Shown one piece after another: positions 52,826-63,895 of a stretch of 64,000 nucleotides of DNA. The first letter of the stretch is position 1. Each line of letters begins with the position of its first letter. The stretch spans positions 68,489,367-68,553,366 of the forward strand of contig CM037596.1 of the NCBI GenBank assembly GCA_021018995.1. The letters are read 5' to 3'. The notes below the pieces were generated by a model, which saw only the letters and a list, made by a program, of their open reading frames with translations, did not search any database and was not told where the DNA came from. The position numbers and the translations under genes were made by a program. Source of the DNA: Chloranthus sessilifolius. Taxonomy: Eukaryota > Streptophyta > Magnoliopsida > Chloranthales > Chloranthaceae.

Positions 52826-54300
52826 GTGCGAGCTGAACGGATGATGAGAAACGGATGTGATGGATATCTTGCATTCCTGCAAGAGAAGAAGGTGATGAAG
52901 AATGTTATCAACGAGATTCCAATTGTCTGTGAGTATGAGGACCTATTTCCCGATGAATTATCAGGATTACCACCTGATCGGGAGATCGACTTTGCTATTG
53001 ACTTAGCTCCAGGTACCGAACCCGTATCCAGAGCTCCATATCGAATGGCTCCAGCAGAACTGAAAGAATTGAAGGAGCAACTGCAAGAATTGCTGGATAA
53101 AGGTTTCACAAGACCGAGTGTGTCTCCTTGGGGAGCACCGGTCCTGTTTGTTAAGAAGAAGGACGGGTCGATGAGACTTTGCATCGACTATCGTCGGCTT
53201 AGCAAGCTCACGATTAAGAACAAGTATCCGTTGCCTAGGATCGACGATTTGTTCGACCAGTTGCAAGGAGCAAAATATTTTTCAAAAATTGACTTGAGGT
53301 CAGGGTACCATCAATTAAGGGTGAAGGCCGAAGACGTACAAAAGACCGCATTCAGAACTAGGTATGGGCATTATGAATTTTTAGTGATGCCTTTCGGCTT
53401 GACGAATGCACCAGCTTCATTCATGGACCTCATGAACCGGGTCTTTAAACGATACCTTGATACGTGTGTAGTGGTGTTTATGGACGACATTCTCATTTAT
53501 TCAAAGACCAGGGAGGAACACGAACATCACCTACGCATTGCTTTGCAGACCCTTCGAGAGCATCAGCTGTATGCTAAACTCAGTAAGTGTGAGTTGTGGT
53601 TAGAGCAAGTGGGCTTTCTTGGTCACATAGTATCTGAAGCAGGCGTGACCGTTGACCCAACGAAGATTGAGGCAGTGCTAGATTGGGAGCAACCCAAGAC
53701 CGTGACAGAGATTCGTAGTTTTCTCGGTCTAGCAGGATACTACCGACGCTTTGTTGAAGGTTTCTCCAAGATTTCGGGACCACTTACCCGACTTACGAGG
53801 AAGAACACAAAATTTGAATGGACCAAAGAATGTGAAGAAAGCTTCCAAGAACTCAAGAAACGACTTACTTCTGCCCCAGTGTTGACTATTCCATCGGGTG
53901 GTGGAGGTTTTGTTGTTTACAGTGATGCGTCATATGGTGGTCTGGGGTGTGTACTGAATCAGCACAGTAAAGTTGTCGCCTACGGCTCAAGATAGCTGAA
54001 AGAGCATGAAAAGAACTATCCAACTCATGATTTAGAGTTAGCCGCGGTGGTGTTTGCGCTCAAAATTTGGAGGCATTACCTATATGGTGAAACCTTTGAA
54101 ATTTTTACAGACCACAAAAGCCTCAAGTATTTGTTCACGCAGAAAGAGTTGAATATGAGGCAACGACGATGGATTGAGTTTCTCAAAGACTATGATTGTG
54201 CGATTCAATATCACCCAGGTAAAGCCAACGTCATGGCTGACGCACTGAGCCGGAAGCACACCTCCCAAGTAGCTAGCCTCATGGCGGGACTTCACAGATG
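52826..54300 (+). pseudogene. Element C reverse transcriptase and RNase H
   Basis: [92 protein letters not shown] and the catalytic box [13 protein letters not shown], then [15 protein letters not shown]. RNase [19 protein letters not shown], a TAG at 53993-53995 where element B has Gln, [13 protein letters not shown] and [13 protein letters not shown]. The catalytic residues visible are retained. The frame is continuous with protease and integrase, so only substitutions have damaged it. Confidence 0.92.
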
Positions 54301-55816
54301 GAAGCTATTTGAAGATCTTTTCCTGTATGATAAGAACATCGCAGTTAAGGATACCGGAGTACTGTTGGCAAGCCTTACGATTAGGCCAATTATTTTTTAC
54401 TGCATCTATGAGCTTCAGATGAAAGATGAAGAACTCGTGAAACTTCAACGAAAAGCAACTGAAAATGGGGACTTTACTATCAAGGAAGATGGGTCATTAT
54501 TATTTCGAGGACGTTTGTGTATACCTACGGATGCTGAGTTGAGACAAACTATCTTGGACGAGGCCCATAGGTCTAAATACGCCATTCATCCGGGTGGTAC
54601 TAAAATGTACCAAGATTTGCGAAAAAGTTATTGGTGGAGAGGATTGAAGAAAGACATTGCAGAGTACGTGTCCAAGCGCTTGGTGTGTCAACAAGTCAAA
54701 GTGGACCATCGACACCCAGCCGGTCTATTACAACCTCTATCGATACCGGAATGGAAGTGGGAGTCCATTTCGATGGATTTTATTGTGGGATTGCCGAGAA
54801 CATTGCGACGCTACAGCGCCATATGGGTAATAGTGGATCGACTGACCAAGTCGGCACACTTTTTGCCCTATAACACAACATACACTGCAAGTAAGTTAGC
54901 AGAGTTGTATATGAAAGAAATTGTCCGACTGCATGGCATTCCTACGAGCATCGTGTTCGATCGTGACCCATTGTACACATCTGTATTCTGGCAAAGATTT
55001 CAAGAAGGCATGGGCACGAGGTTGGACTTTAGTTCTGCTTTCCATCCTCAGACCGATGGACAAACAGAGAGAGTTAATCAAATCATCGAAGACATGTTGC
55101 GAGCATGTATGATAGATTTCCAGGGATCATGGGATCAACATCTGCCGATGATAGAATTCGCTTACAATAATAGCTTTCAGCAGAGCATTGGAATGGCTCC
55201 ATATGAGGCTTTATATGGACAGAGATGTAGGTCTCCGATTAACTGGGAGGAAACCGGTGATAAGTTTGTGTTGGGACCGGAAGTTATTAGGAAGAACGCC
55301 GAAACTGTGCGAATTATCAAAGAACGAATCAGAACAGCACAGAGTCGTCAGAAGAGCTACGCGGATATTAAGCGTACGAGCATGGATTTCCAAGTGGGAG
55401 ATCATGTGTTTATCAAGATATCCCCAATGAAGGGTGTAATGCGCTTTGGGAAGCGCAGAAAGTTAGCTCCTCGCTACATTAGATCGTTCGAGGTGTTGGG
55501 GAGAGTTGGTGAAGTTGCATATAGGGTCGCATTACCCCCGCAGCTTGATCGAGTGCACGACGTATTCCATGTTTCTATGTTGCAGAAATACGTGCACGAT
55601 CCGACTCACATCCTCGATGTACCGTCAGTCGAAGTCTACCGAGATTTGACAGTCATCGAAGAACCCATGCAAATCCTAGACCGAACTGAGCACGTTTTGC
55701 GCTCAAGACAGATTCCTCTGGTGTTAGTCCAATGGAAGAATCACTCCAGAGAGGAGGGAGGCGAACGCCGTTTAGATTCGCCAAAGATCCCTCTTTGTTT
55801 ATGGATTGAGAGGTGA
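54301..55816 (+). pseudogene. Element C integrase with chromodomain-like tail
   Basis: Integrates element DNA. The HHCC domain (54570-54720) shows [19 protein letters not shown] and [10 protein letters not shown], but [10 protein letters not shown] lacks the first cysteine of the CxxC pair (Arg instead). Core: [15 protein letters not shown] (first Asp), [15 protein letters not shown] (second Asp) and [13 protein letters not shown] (Glu). The C-terminus has [39 protein letters not shown] and [14 protein letters not shown] chromodomain-like module follows with [28 protein letters not shown]. After EE the frame is shifted. The neighbouring frame reads [11 protein letters not shown], resembling the usual end. 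Open apart from that shift. Confidence 0.9.
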
Positions 55817-56656
55817 GAGTTTGTTGTAAATGTCAAATCATAAATTTGATATATAAAAGCTAATGAAATTTGGATTGTAAAATTGATTTTCAAATTTATT
55901 GTGCCAAAATGTTGTTAAGCATGCGAAAATACAAAGGTCAAGTATTTTCTGAAAATTCGACAATTCGATTGATCGAAATTGAATTTCGACCGATCAAATT
56001 ATGCTGGTAGAGACAGATAATAAAATGTTCTTAAGGCTATGTGATTTCGTTCGATCAAAATTTATTTCGATCGATCGAATTATGATTTCGACCGGACGAA
56101 ATTTTATTTCGTTCGATCACAAATTCTGAAACCTGAGAAAACTCGACCGTTCGAAATTTTTTTTTTTTTTTTTTATCGATCGAATGTTGGGAATTCGACC
56201 GATCAAAAATTTTCGATCATTCGAATGTTTGGATTTCGACCGATCGAATTAAAATTCGTTCGATCGAAATTGTGGGACCCAGTTATTCAAAATTTTCCAT
56301 TAAATGAACTTTTGAATTTCGATCGATCGAATTAAAATTCGTTCAATCGAAATCGTTCAGTTCCCGTTCGAGGCTGATTTTCGATCGATCGAATTTCTTC
56401 TTTATATACAAAAACAGTGCTTTTTTTCTTTCGTCCGTTCAAATTTTCTGAAGCTGTGAGTGTGCCGTTTGGGTCTTTTAGAGTTTTTCCTATTAAGGAC
56501 CCCAAGACAATCAAATTGCGCATATTTCATTCGAGAATTGAACCAGTGTCCTCAAACGGTAAGCATTTGAAATTTTTGGTATCAATCTCTCTTTTTACAA
56601 GGAATTTTGAAACTCCCTAAAACCCAGTTCTTCTTTACAAAACCCTAGGTGTTCTC
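55817..56656 (+). promoter_or_regulatory. Internal promoter-like region upstream of accessory ORF
   Basis: Noncoding. It holds a second CGATCGATCG array (55960-56395) like the one in the LTRs, a TATA-like TATATACA at 56403-56410, then a leader. The leader has a good donor (ACG|GTAAGC at 56558/56559) and an acceptor (CCCTAG|GT at 56648/56649), which would remove 90 bases just upstream of ATG 56657. Tekay elements usually go from the integrase end to the polypurine tract within a short distance. Confidence 0.55.
55960..56395. repeat. CGATCGATCG motif array, internal copy in element C
   Basis: About eighteen copies of TTCGATCGATCGAA, TTCGACCGATCGAA and GTTCGATCGAAAT variants, in the same paired arrangement as 48995-49485. 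An AT-homopolymer run sits at 56158-56175. Confidence 0.9.
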
Positions 56657-58138
56657 ATGGCACCTAAGAGAAAGGTTGCCACCACAAAGACCTCGACTTC
56701 GAAGCGATCCAAATCTGCTACGGGTCCTTCGCAACTGCCCGTTCTGCCTCCTCAACCACCCACTCAATCACCCATTCCGCCGCCTACAGTGCCTGCCGAG
56801 CAATCGGATGCTCCGCAAGCACCCCAATGCATTTTACCCAGCCAATGGTGGGTGGACAAGGGTTTCGCCTACGAGTACACAATCGACCCAGCCCTTTTTG
56901 AAACACCCAACGTGCCCGGCATCGATGCCTGGGCACTCGACTACTTGGGAAAGGTTGGGCTTGATAACCTCTTGAAGCCCATCCACCCTTATTACTACCC
57001 GCGCCTTGTGTGTTTATTTTATTAGAATATGTTTGACGGGCCAAATCCCGATACCACAATTTGCACCAAGGTCGATGGAAAGACCTATATTTTTACCCAT
57101 GCGATGGCCTATTCGGCCTTAGAGTGTTTTGACGCCTTTGGCGAGGGGATAGAACTGCTGCCACCAAACCCCCCTAACCTAACCCATACTTTTATAGCCC
57201 AACGAATGACGCAAGGGCGTGTTGCCAAAGGGCGAGCCATTAACCGAGCTCACCTACCGAGCTACATGTGGATCCTTGATACTATTTTCAAGTGTAATTT
57301 ATATCCAATCCGCCATAAGACCCAACGTTTGGGCATTTTGATGAATGCTCTATTTGCCACCTTTGAGGGCAAATGGTTTGACGCCGTAGCCATCATTTTC
57401 GAGGGTATTAAGCATGGTAGGAAGAAGCTACTACCGAGAGCAGAGAAACCCGAAGAATACATCCCTTACGCTAGTTTCATCTCCGCCATGTTCGATGAGT
57501 TTTCAGCCACTTCTGTCCACAAGGTCTCCCCAAAGGAGCCTAAATCGTCTGATAATGTGGTTCTCTACACGTTTAAGCAGTGGAAGAAGACCTACAACCG
57601 GCTAAAACCACATCACCTAGCCGCCCCGCAAGTACCTCTTGTTCCCCCACAGCCTCAAGATGCGCCTACCCGTGATGGTCCTATTCCCGACATACTACCT
57701 CCCGACCAGCCTATGCCTGAGGCTCCTGTTCCCTAGCACCATGAGATTACTCCACCGGCCCAGGATGTACCTACCTTTGACATTCCTGCTGAGGTGCCGA
57801 TGCCGCCAGTCCAGCAACCAGCCCCAATGACAAATGAAGACTTGGCAGCTCTCATTCAGGAGAGCAACCGCCAGGTCAATCAGCGTCTGGACTTCTTCGA
57901 GCTGCTCATCGGAGATATGTTGCAGGCTGTCTACCCCACTGATTATCGACAGAGGATAGCAGCGATGCAGGCACAAGTATATGACGTGGCTCCGTCTGAC
58001 TTGGATACAGAGGGCGTGCAGTCTAGCGAGGAGCAGGTCGACGTGGAGGAGGACCAGGCTCACAATGCACCGGAGGGCGAGGATTTGCCTGTTGAGCCGG
58101 CGAGCGGAGCTGATGCGGGAGATCCTCCACAGAGCTAG
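56657..58138 (+). pseudogene. Accessory ORF of element C (about 493 codons, two stops)
   Basis: Starts MAPKRKVATTKTSTSKRSKS, a basic, Ser/Thr-rich, NLS-like N-terminus, then a Pro-rich segment. The globular part is WWVDKGFAYEYTIDPALFE, IDAWALDYLGKVGLDNLL, GRAINRAHLPSYMWILDTIF, LYPIRHKTQRLGILMNALFA and EGKWFDAVAIIFEGIKHGRK. A Pro-rich tail, a helical segment (DLAALIQESNRQVNQRLDFF) and an acidic C-terminus follow. TAGs at 57023-57025 and 57734-57736 are in frame and fit CAG-to-TAG changes. From memory the central part resembles the 'putative plant transposon protein' domain of other plant retroelement ORFs; an HMM search would settle it. Sense orientation, between pol and PPT. Confidence 0.7.
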
Positions 58139-58479
58139 GGAGCGGAGGGATGTGTCTTGTCTTTCAAATTTATTTGGGGAATTAGATGTATAAATTTTTT
58201 TTAACTGCTGGGCATGATTGCCATTTTGTTTCTTTTAATTGTTCGAACTATGGTGGCATGGCTGCCACAATGATGGTTATATATAGAATACTACTAACTT
58301 TTGATGAACGATGTGCCTCAATTATAGAACTGCTAGAAATTGTGATGTGTAGACTCTGTGTGTGTGTGGGCTGAAATTTTATAACGAAATGGATTGTTTA
58401 GCCATGCGTGGTACCTTACGAGACAACCCTTCGGGCTTTTCGCCACTCCTTAGGGCAATTTTCGGGGACGAAAATTTCT
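58139..58479 (+). other. 3' untranslated region of element C
   Basis: Noncoding. It ends with TTTTCGGGGACGAAAATTTC, which in Tekay/Del elements lies just before the polypurine tract. Confidence 0.7.
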
Positions 58480-58492
58480 AAGGAGGGGAGGA
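58480..58492 (+). other. Polypurine tract, element C
   Basis: AAGGAGGGGAGGA immediately precedes the 3' LTR start TGTAACATCCC. Confidence 0.9.
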
Positions 58493-60951
58493 TGTAACAT
58501 CCCAACCTTTTGGGCCTTAATCCGTAAAACTCGGTGCGTGTACCGGCGAATCATACGCCAAGGACCCCCCTTTTGACAGTGATGTAATATCTATAGATCA
58601 AAGCCAACGAACCAGATTGATCTTATAAAAACTGGTTGTGGGAGTTTGAAACCCTCACACACGTTCTTTCGGTGTAGCTGCTCTACACTAAAATAACAGA
58701 GCTATGGTATAAAAAGGGAACCAAGGGCATTTAATTGCATATTAAATGCCTGTGAGTGAGAGTTAAGAAGAGGAATAGTGACCTTGAAGCATTAAATTGC
58801 CGTGATTAAAGAGATCGATCAGTTAGCATGGAGAGAAGCAGCTACTCGATCAAGGATCGGATTGATCTACTGTGACTCAGAGAAAACCCAAACCGTCCTT
58901 GGAGTAAGGAAGAGGATTAATCTGAAATCAAGGTATGGAATGTGAAAATGTGTTTTTGATCTGTAGTGTGGAGTTGAATTAGTGTGTATATAGGTGAGGA
59001 TCATAAGAATTGAGATTGTTTCAAAGTGAGAAGTAATTGGGAGTGTTTTTTTTGGAAGAAACCAAAATTAAGCAAAATCTGCTCATTTCGATCGATCGAA
59101 TTATGGTTCGATCAATCGAAATGATAGTAAAAAGGGGAAAAAATGAAATTCTGAGAAATTCATCCGATCGAAAATAATTTCAATCGAACGAAAATGTTTT
59201 CGATCGATCGAACCTGTAGTTCGATCTAATGATTCGTATAGAAACAGAACATCAAAAAAAAAAAATTGTGAGAATTCAACCGATCGAATTAAATTCGATC
59301 GATCGAATTATGTGATCTCGATCGAACGAATTGGGATTCGTCCGATCGAACTGTGATAAAGTAAATGCCCTCTGAGGAATTCGACCGATCGAATTATTTT
59401 CGTTCGATCGATTGGAAAAATTCGTCCGATCGAATAAGAATATGCTTTGTAGTTTTGGAAGAGGTCGACCAATCGAAATTTATTTCGATCGATCGAAAAT
59501 GGATAACGAATGATCGAAATAGGGATTCGATCGATCAAAATTCCCAGATTTCACCGTTTGGTGAGTTTTGATCTTGAGTTTTCACGGGGACCTTTGGCAG
59601 TGTGTTTTACCTCGTTCTAATAAATAAAAATAATCATGTTTAGGTAAGCTTCGTGATTAAAGGGGACCCGACCTTTATGACGGCTTAAGCAAGCACGGGT
59701 CTGATCTGTGAGGTAGGGAAAACTTGATATCATGTGCATTGATTTCGTTAACACGTGTGTTGTGAATGATGCACTTTCCGCTTTGACTATGTGATTTCTG
59801 CATATGAATTCAAACTAATGAGGCATGTGACACGTGTGAGTTGAAAATACGTAGAGTTTATGAAACCTTCGAGAATCTTTGTGACATGCGTATGTGAATC
59901 CTTCACATTTCATTCTGGATTTTGATATAAACTACGATTATCACTTTACACAGCGACAAGCTATATGTATGCACTTACGATTTAAGGTTATGTGAATACC
60001 CGACCGACGCGGCGGTATAACTTGATCGACGCGGCAGATATCCGTGACTGCACGTATGACCAATCCGTACACCCTTTGTGTGATATGTGTATGTGCTATG
60101 TGACTCCTACCGTATAACGGTAACTTCGTTCGGCCACTTGCCCAACTCTATGGGGCCTTGGATATATGTGCATATGACTCATGTGAGTGACGATGGTGGG
60201 TATTCCATCGGGGCTTGAGGCTATAGTTCCTCATTCTATTACTTTAAGTAAAGCACCTTTAAGTTTCTTTTCCCATATCGGAATGAAAGTGTGAGCTTGT
60301 GCATGAATCCCATTGGCATTGCATGTGTGTGTGTTAAGACTGTGAGAATTACCACTTTGCATGTGTTCGGAATTACTTCGTTTTCATTGTGCCATAAGAT
60401 ATGTATTGATGTTATGCTAAGCATGTTATGAGATTTTCCCTGCTGAGCTTCGATGAAGCTCATTCCATTACTAATGTCTCAGGTGTCTGTGAGAAGATAC
60501 AGGCGGTAACCTCCTGAGAGGAGATCCAGTTATTCCCATGAGGATTGAGGAGGAGCCGCATCCTGGGAATTGTTTTATTTGTGCCCGACCTGAGTAGGTC
60601 CGACCTTGAGTTGTTAAATTCTTTTGAAATCATTTTGATTGTAAGGAGGCGAATGCCGAATAATAATTCTTTATATTTTGTTAAACCATGTTTCGGTAAG
60701 GAAGGGTCCTTACCGGTGGTTCTTAACGGTTCTCTTTCCATAGACCTTCTTATGGAATTAGAACTGTCTTTTGGGTTTTTGAAATGATAATGATGTTTCA
60801 TTATTTTGTTTACGTTACGGATTCGAAATGGTTCCACTTAGATTCCGTTGTGCCTTTGTGCGTGACGCAAAGTGATCTGTTCCCGGGCTCGGCCTTAGCA
60901 CCTGCCCACTGACGGCAAGGGTTTCGGGGCACCGAAATTCGGGCTGTCACA
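58493..60951 (+). repeat. Element C 3' LTR (2459 bp)
   Basis: Starts TGTAACATCCC and ends GGGCTGTCACA. Colinear with the 5' LTR, with small indels in the CGATCGATCG array (59085-59545) and near 60480-60550. Confidence 0.95.
59085..59545. repeat. TTCGATCGATCGAA motif array in 3' LTR
   Basis: Counterpart of 48995-49485. Some units are deleted or altered, for example AATGGATAACGAATGATCG near 59500. Confidence 0.9.
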
Positions 60952-60956
60952 AAATC
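60952..60956. repeat. Target-site duplication AAATC, right
   Basis: Repeats 48410-48414. The coat protein sequence resumes with AATGCTAAATTTCAGC. Confidence 0.95.
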
Positions 60957-61975
60957 AATGCTAAATTTCAGCAAGACAAATATGCATCATTCCGTGAATG
61001 GTATTTTAAAAAAATTTCTACATCAAAATTGCAAGAATTCAAAGAACAATTTTACCAATATATTGAAAATTTTTATCAAGTAATTCCATTTGTTACTTGG
61101 TTTAAAGCAACAAAATATCTTGAAATGAATCAAGAAGAAAGGAGAATATTTCTTCTTGAATATTTTCAAAACGAATGACAGAAACTAGATGGTTTCACTG
61201 AGCAGTCAGTTCACCCTCCGGTTGAAGCTTTAAAACAAACTCAACCTTATTCAACAACAACCTTCGAAGCCACTGCTTTCATCAAACCTGTTGAAAAAAT
61301 AAATGTTTCCTTAATATAATATACTAATCCCCAACAATAATTTCTTCATCAATTAAAATCATTATACTATAAGAAACAAATAAAACAGAAAAATTCCCAA
61401 ATCAAAGTTTTAACTCAAACAACAGAAAATCCTAAATCCAAATCTTATCCCCCAAGTTTTTATAAACAGAAAACTCAAAAAATGTTTGAGTCTTCTTCAC
61501 CAAAGAAATCCAAATCCAAGTCAAAATCACAGGAACATATTCAATGTTATAATTGTTCAAAGTTTGGTCATTATGCCAACAGGTGTAAGATCAAGAAAAA
61601 ACCAGATCAACTTTATGACAAAGACCCAAAATTCATTCAGACAAAATCTGAATTTACTCCTTTTGATAATTCAAAAATAAACTGTCAAAATTCTGGAACC
61701 AATGTTCCTACAATTATTCAACCATCTTTATTGGAATTAGCAGATAAAACTACTAATCCAATAAAAGATTCCCAAACTCCATACTCAAATAATGAGTGTA
61801 TACCTAGACCTGTTACAGACTCTATACCTAGACCTATTACAATTAATGACCTTAAACATGAAATTAATTCATTAAAAATTGAGATGAGTAAGGAAAAGAA
61901 ATCTCTTGCTACTCAACCACCAGTTCAACAACAAAATCAAATCAATATTATGAGCCAAGTAACAGCTCAAAAATG
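60957..61975 (+). pseudogene. Coat protein region and zinc knuckle, unit 2
   Basis: Continues the coat protein from residue 17: ASFREWYFKK, then VIPFVTWFKATKYLEMNQEE. It is broken by several stops (for example TGA near 61177 where unit A has Trp) and by deletions around 61310-61370. The frame is open again from 61482 with KKSKSKSKSQEHIQ, the zinc knuckle CYNCSKFGHYANRC and a Gln/Asn-rich linker. A small in-frame duplication RPVTDSIPRPIT is present here and not in unit A. Confidence 0.82.
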
Positions 61976-62405
61976 GTATATTCAAGTTACTTTGGTAATC
62001 AATCAAGAATTCACTATCAAAGATGTTGTTGCCCTAATTGATAATGGAGCTAATCTAAACTGCATTCAGGAAGGATTAGTTCCTACTCAATATTTTGATA
62101 AAACCACTCAAACCCTTAATAATGCTAGTGGTTACAAAATGCAAATTAAATACAAATTAAATTATGTCTCAATCTGTAATAATGGAGTATGTATTCTAGC
62201 CAATTTTATACTTATAAAAGATTTAACTCAAATAGTTATTCTTGGTACTCCTTTTATCACCTCAATTTTTCCCTTAACCAAGATAGACGAAAATGGTATT
62301 TATGCCCAATATAATGGACATAATCTCCTATTTCAATTTGTAACTCCATCACAAACAAAAGTAATCAATTCTGTGGAATCTAATTTATTCTTCAAAGAAA
62401 AATAA
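61976..62405 (+). pseudogene. Aspartic protease, unit 2
   Basis: In frame with the zinc knuckle without stops up to TAA at 62403. The catalytic triad reads DNG (VALIDNGANLNC) where unit A has DSG, so activity would be affected even though the frame is open. It continues YKMQIKYKLNYVSIC and IVILGTPFITSIFPL. Confidence 0.82.
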
Positions 62406-63895
62406 CTTAACTTCTTACAACAAGAAGTCAAGTTTTTATCTTTAGAAAAACAATTGGAATCCCCTTCAATACAAACCAAGATTTCTCAACTTCTGAAATC
62501 TTACCACAATGATATATGCAGTGAATACCAAATGCTTTTTAGGATCGCAAAAAACATATTGTTTCTCTTCCCTATAATCCTGATTTTAATGAACGACATA
62601 TTCCAACTAAAGCAAGACGAAGTCAAATGAAACTTGCTTATTTAGAATTATGCAAAACTGAAATTACCAGTTTATTGCACAAACAACTTATTCGTCCCAG
62701 TCACTCCCCATGGAGTTGTACAGCTTTTTATGTGAATAAAAATGTTGAACGAGAACGAGGAACTCCTTTAGTTATCAATTATAAACTATTGAATGATTAC
62801 CTCCAATGGATTCGTTATCCTATTCCTAACAAAAAGGATTTGCTGGATCGCTTACATTCAGCCACTATTTTCTCTAAATTTGATCTCAAATCAGGGTATT
62901 GGCAAATTCAGGTGGCCAAGACTGACAGGTATAAAATCACTTTTACTGTTCCTTTTGGACACTTTGAATGGAATGTTATGCCATTTGGCCTTAAAAATGC
63001 TCCTTCTGAATTTTAGAATATTATGAATAATATATTCACTCCATATACCGAATTTTCTATAGTCTATATTGATGACATACTTATCTTTTCAAAATCTATT
63101 GACCAGCATTTTAAACATTTAAAAATTTTTAAAGACATTATCCACAAAAATGGATTAGTTGTTTCTGCTCCTAAAATCAAACTATTTCAAACGTCTATTC
63201 GGTTTCTTGGTCATCATATTCACCAAGGCCAAATTATTCCAATTGCCCAAAGTATTGAATTTGCCTCAAAATTTCCTGATATAATTTTAGACAAAACCCA
63301 ATTATAGAGATTTTTAGGCAGTCTGAATTATGTTGCAAATTTTATTCCTAATCTGGCATATGATGCAAAAATATTACAATCACGACTCCAAAAGAATCCA
63401 TCCCCATGGACCGATGACCATACCAAAGTTGTTCGACAAATAAAATTAAAAGTCAAACAAATTCCATATCTTTCTTTAGCCAATCCACTTTGGTATAAGA
63501 TTGTCGAGACAGATGCCTCCCAACTTGGTTATGGAGGAATCTTCAAACAACTCAATCCTTCCAAATAGAAGGAAGAATTAATCTGATACACGTCTGGTGT
63601 TTGGAAAGATGACCAAACCAATTATTCAACTATCAAATAATAAGTTTTAGCCATTGTCAAATGTATTCAAAATTTTCAAGATGATTTGCTTAATCAGTCT
63701 TTTTTATTTAGGATAAACTGTAGTGCAGCAAAATCCGTTTTACAAAAAGATGTCAAAAATCTTGCATCAAAACAAATCTTTGCTAGATGGCAAGCTGAAT
63801 TATCCTCCTTTGATTTTCAAATTGAATATATAAAAGGAGAGACAAATTCTCTCTCTGATTTTCTTACTAGAGAATTTTTACAGGGTGTTTCTTAA
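62406..63895 (+). pseudogene. Reverse transcriptase and RNase H, unit 2
   Basis: A small deletion near 62525 shifts the frame relative to protease. The RT continues with MKLAYLELCKTEITSLL, HSPWSCTAFYVNKN, FSKFDLKSGYWQIQVA and MPFGLKNAPSEF. Then come TAG at 63014-63016 (shared with unit A), YIDDILIF and FLGHHIHQGQI. Further private stops lie at 63305, 63566 and 63583, and around 63640. RNase H parts IVETDASQLGYGGIF and ARWQAELSSFDFQIEY are recognisable. Ends with TAA at 63893-63895, abutting the ORF2 ATG. Confidence 0.87.

Larger units (their letters stand above)
48415..60951 (+). mobile_element. Full-length Tekay-type chromovirus element C (12.5 kb)
   Basis: 5' LTR 48415-50892, primer site, gag, intron-like gap, PR, RT, RNase H, integrase with chromodomain-like tail, an extra transcription-unit-like region with an accessory ORF (55830-58138), polypurine tract, 3' LTR 58493-60951, and a 5-bp target duplication. 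Inserted into the coat protein gene of pararetrovirus unit 2. A hand comparison of the first ~425 LTR bases shows 14 differences, 13 of them transitions, so insertion is fairly recent but not new. Three in-frame stops in pol and two in the accessory ORF. Confidence 0.95.
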
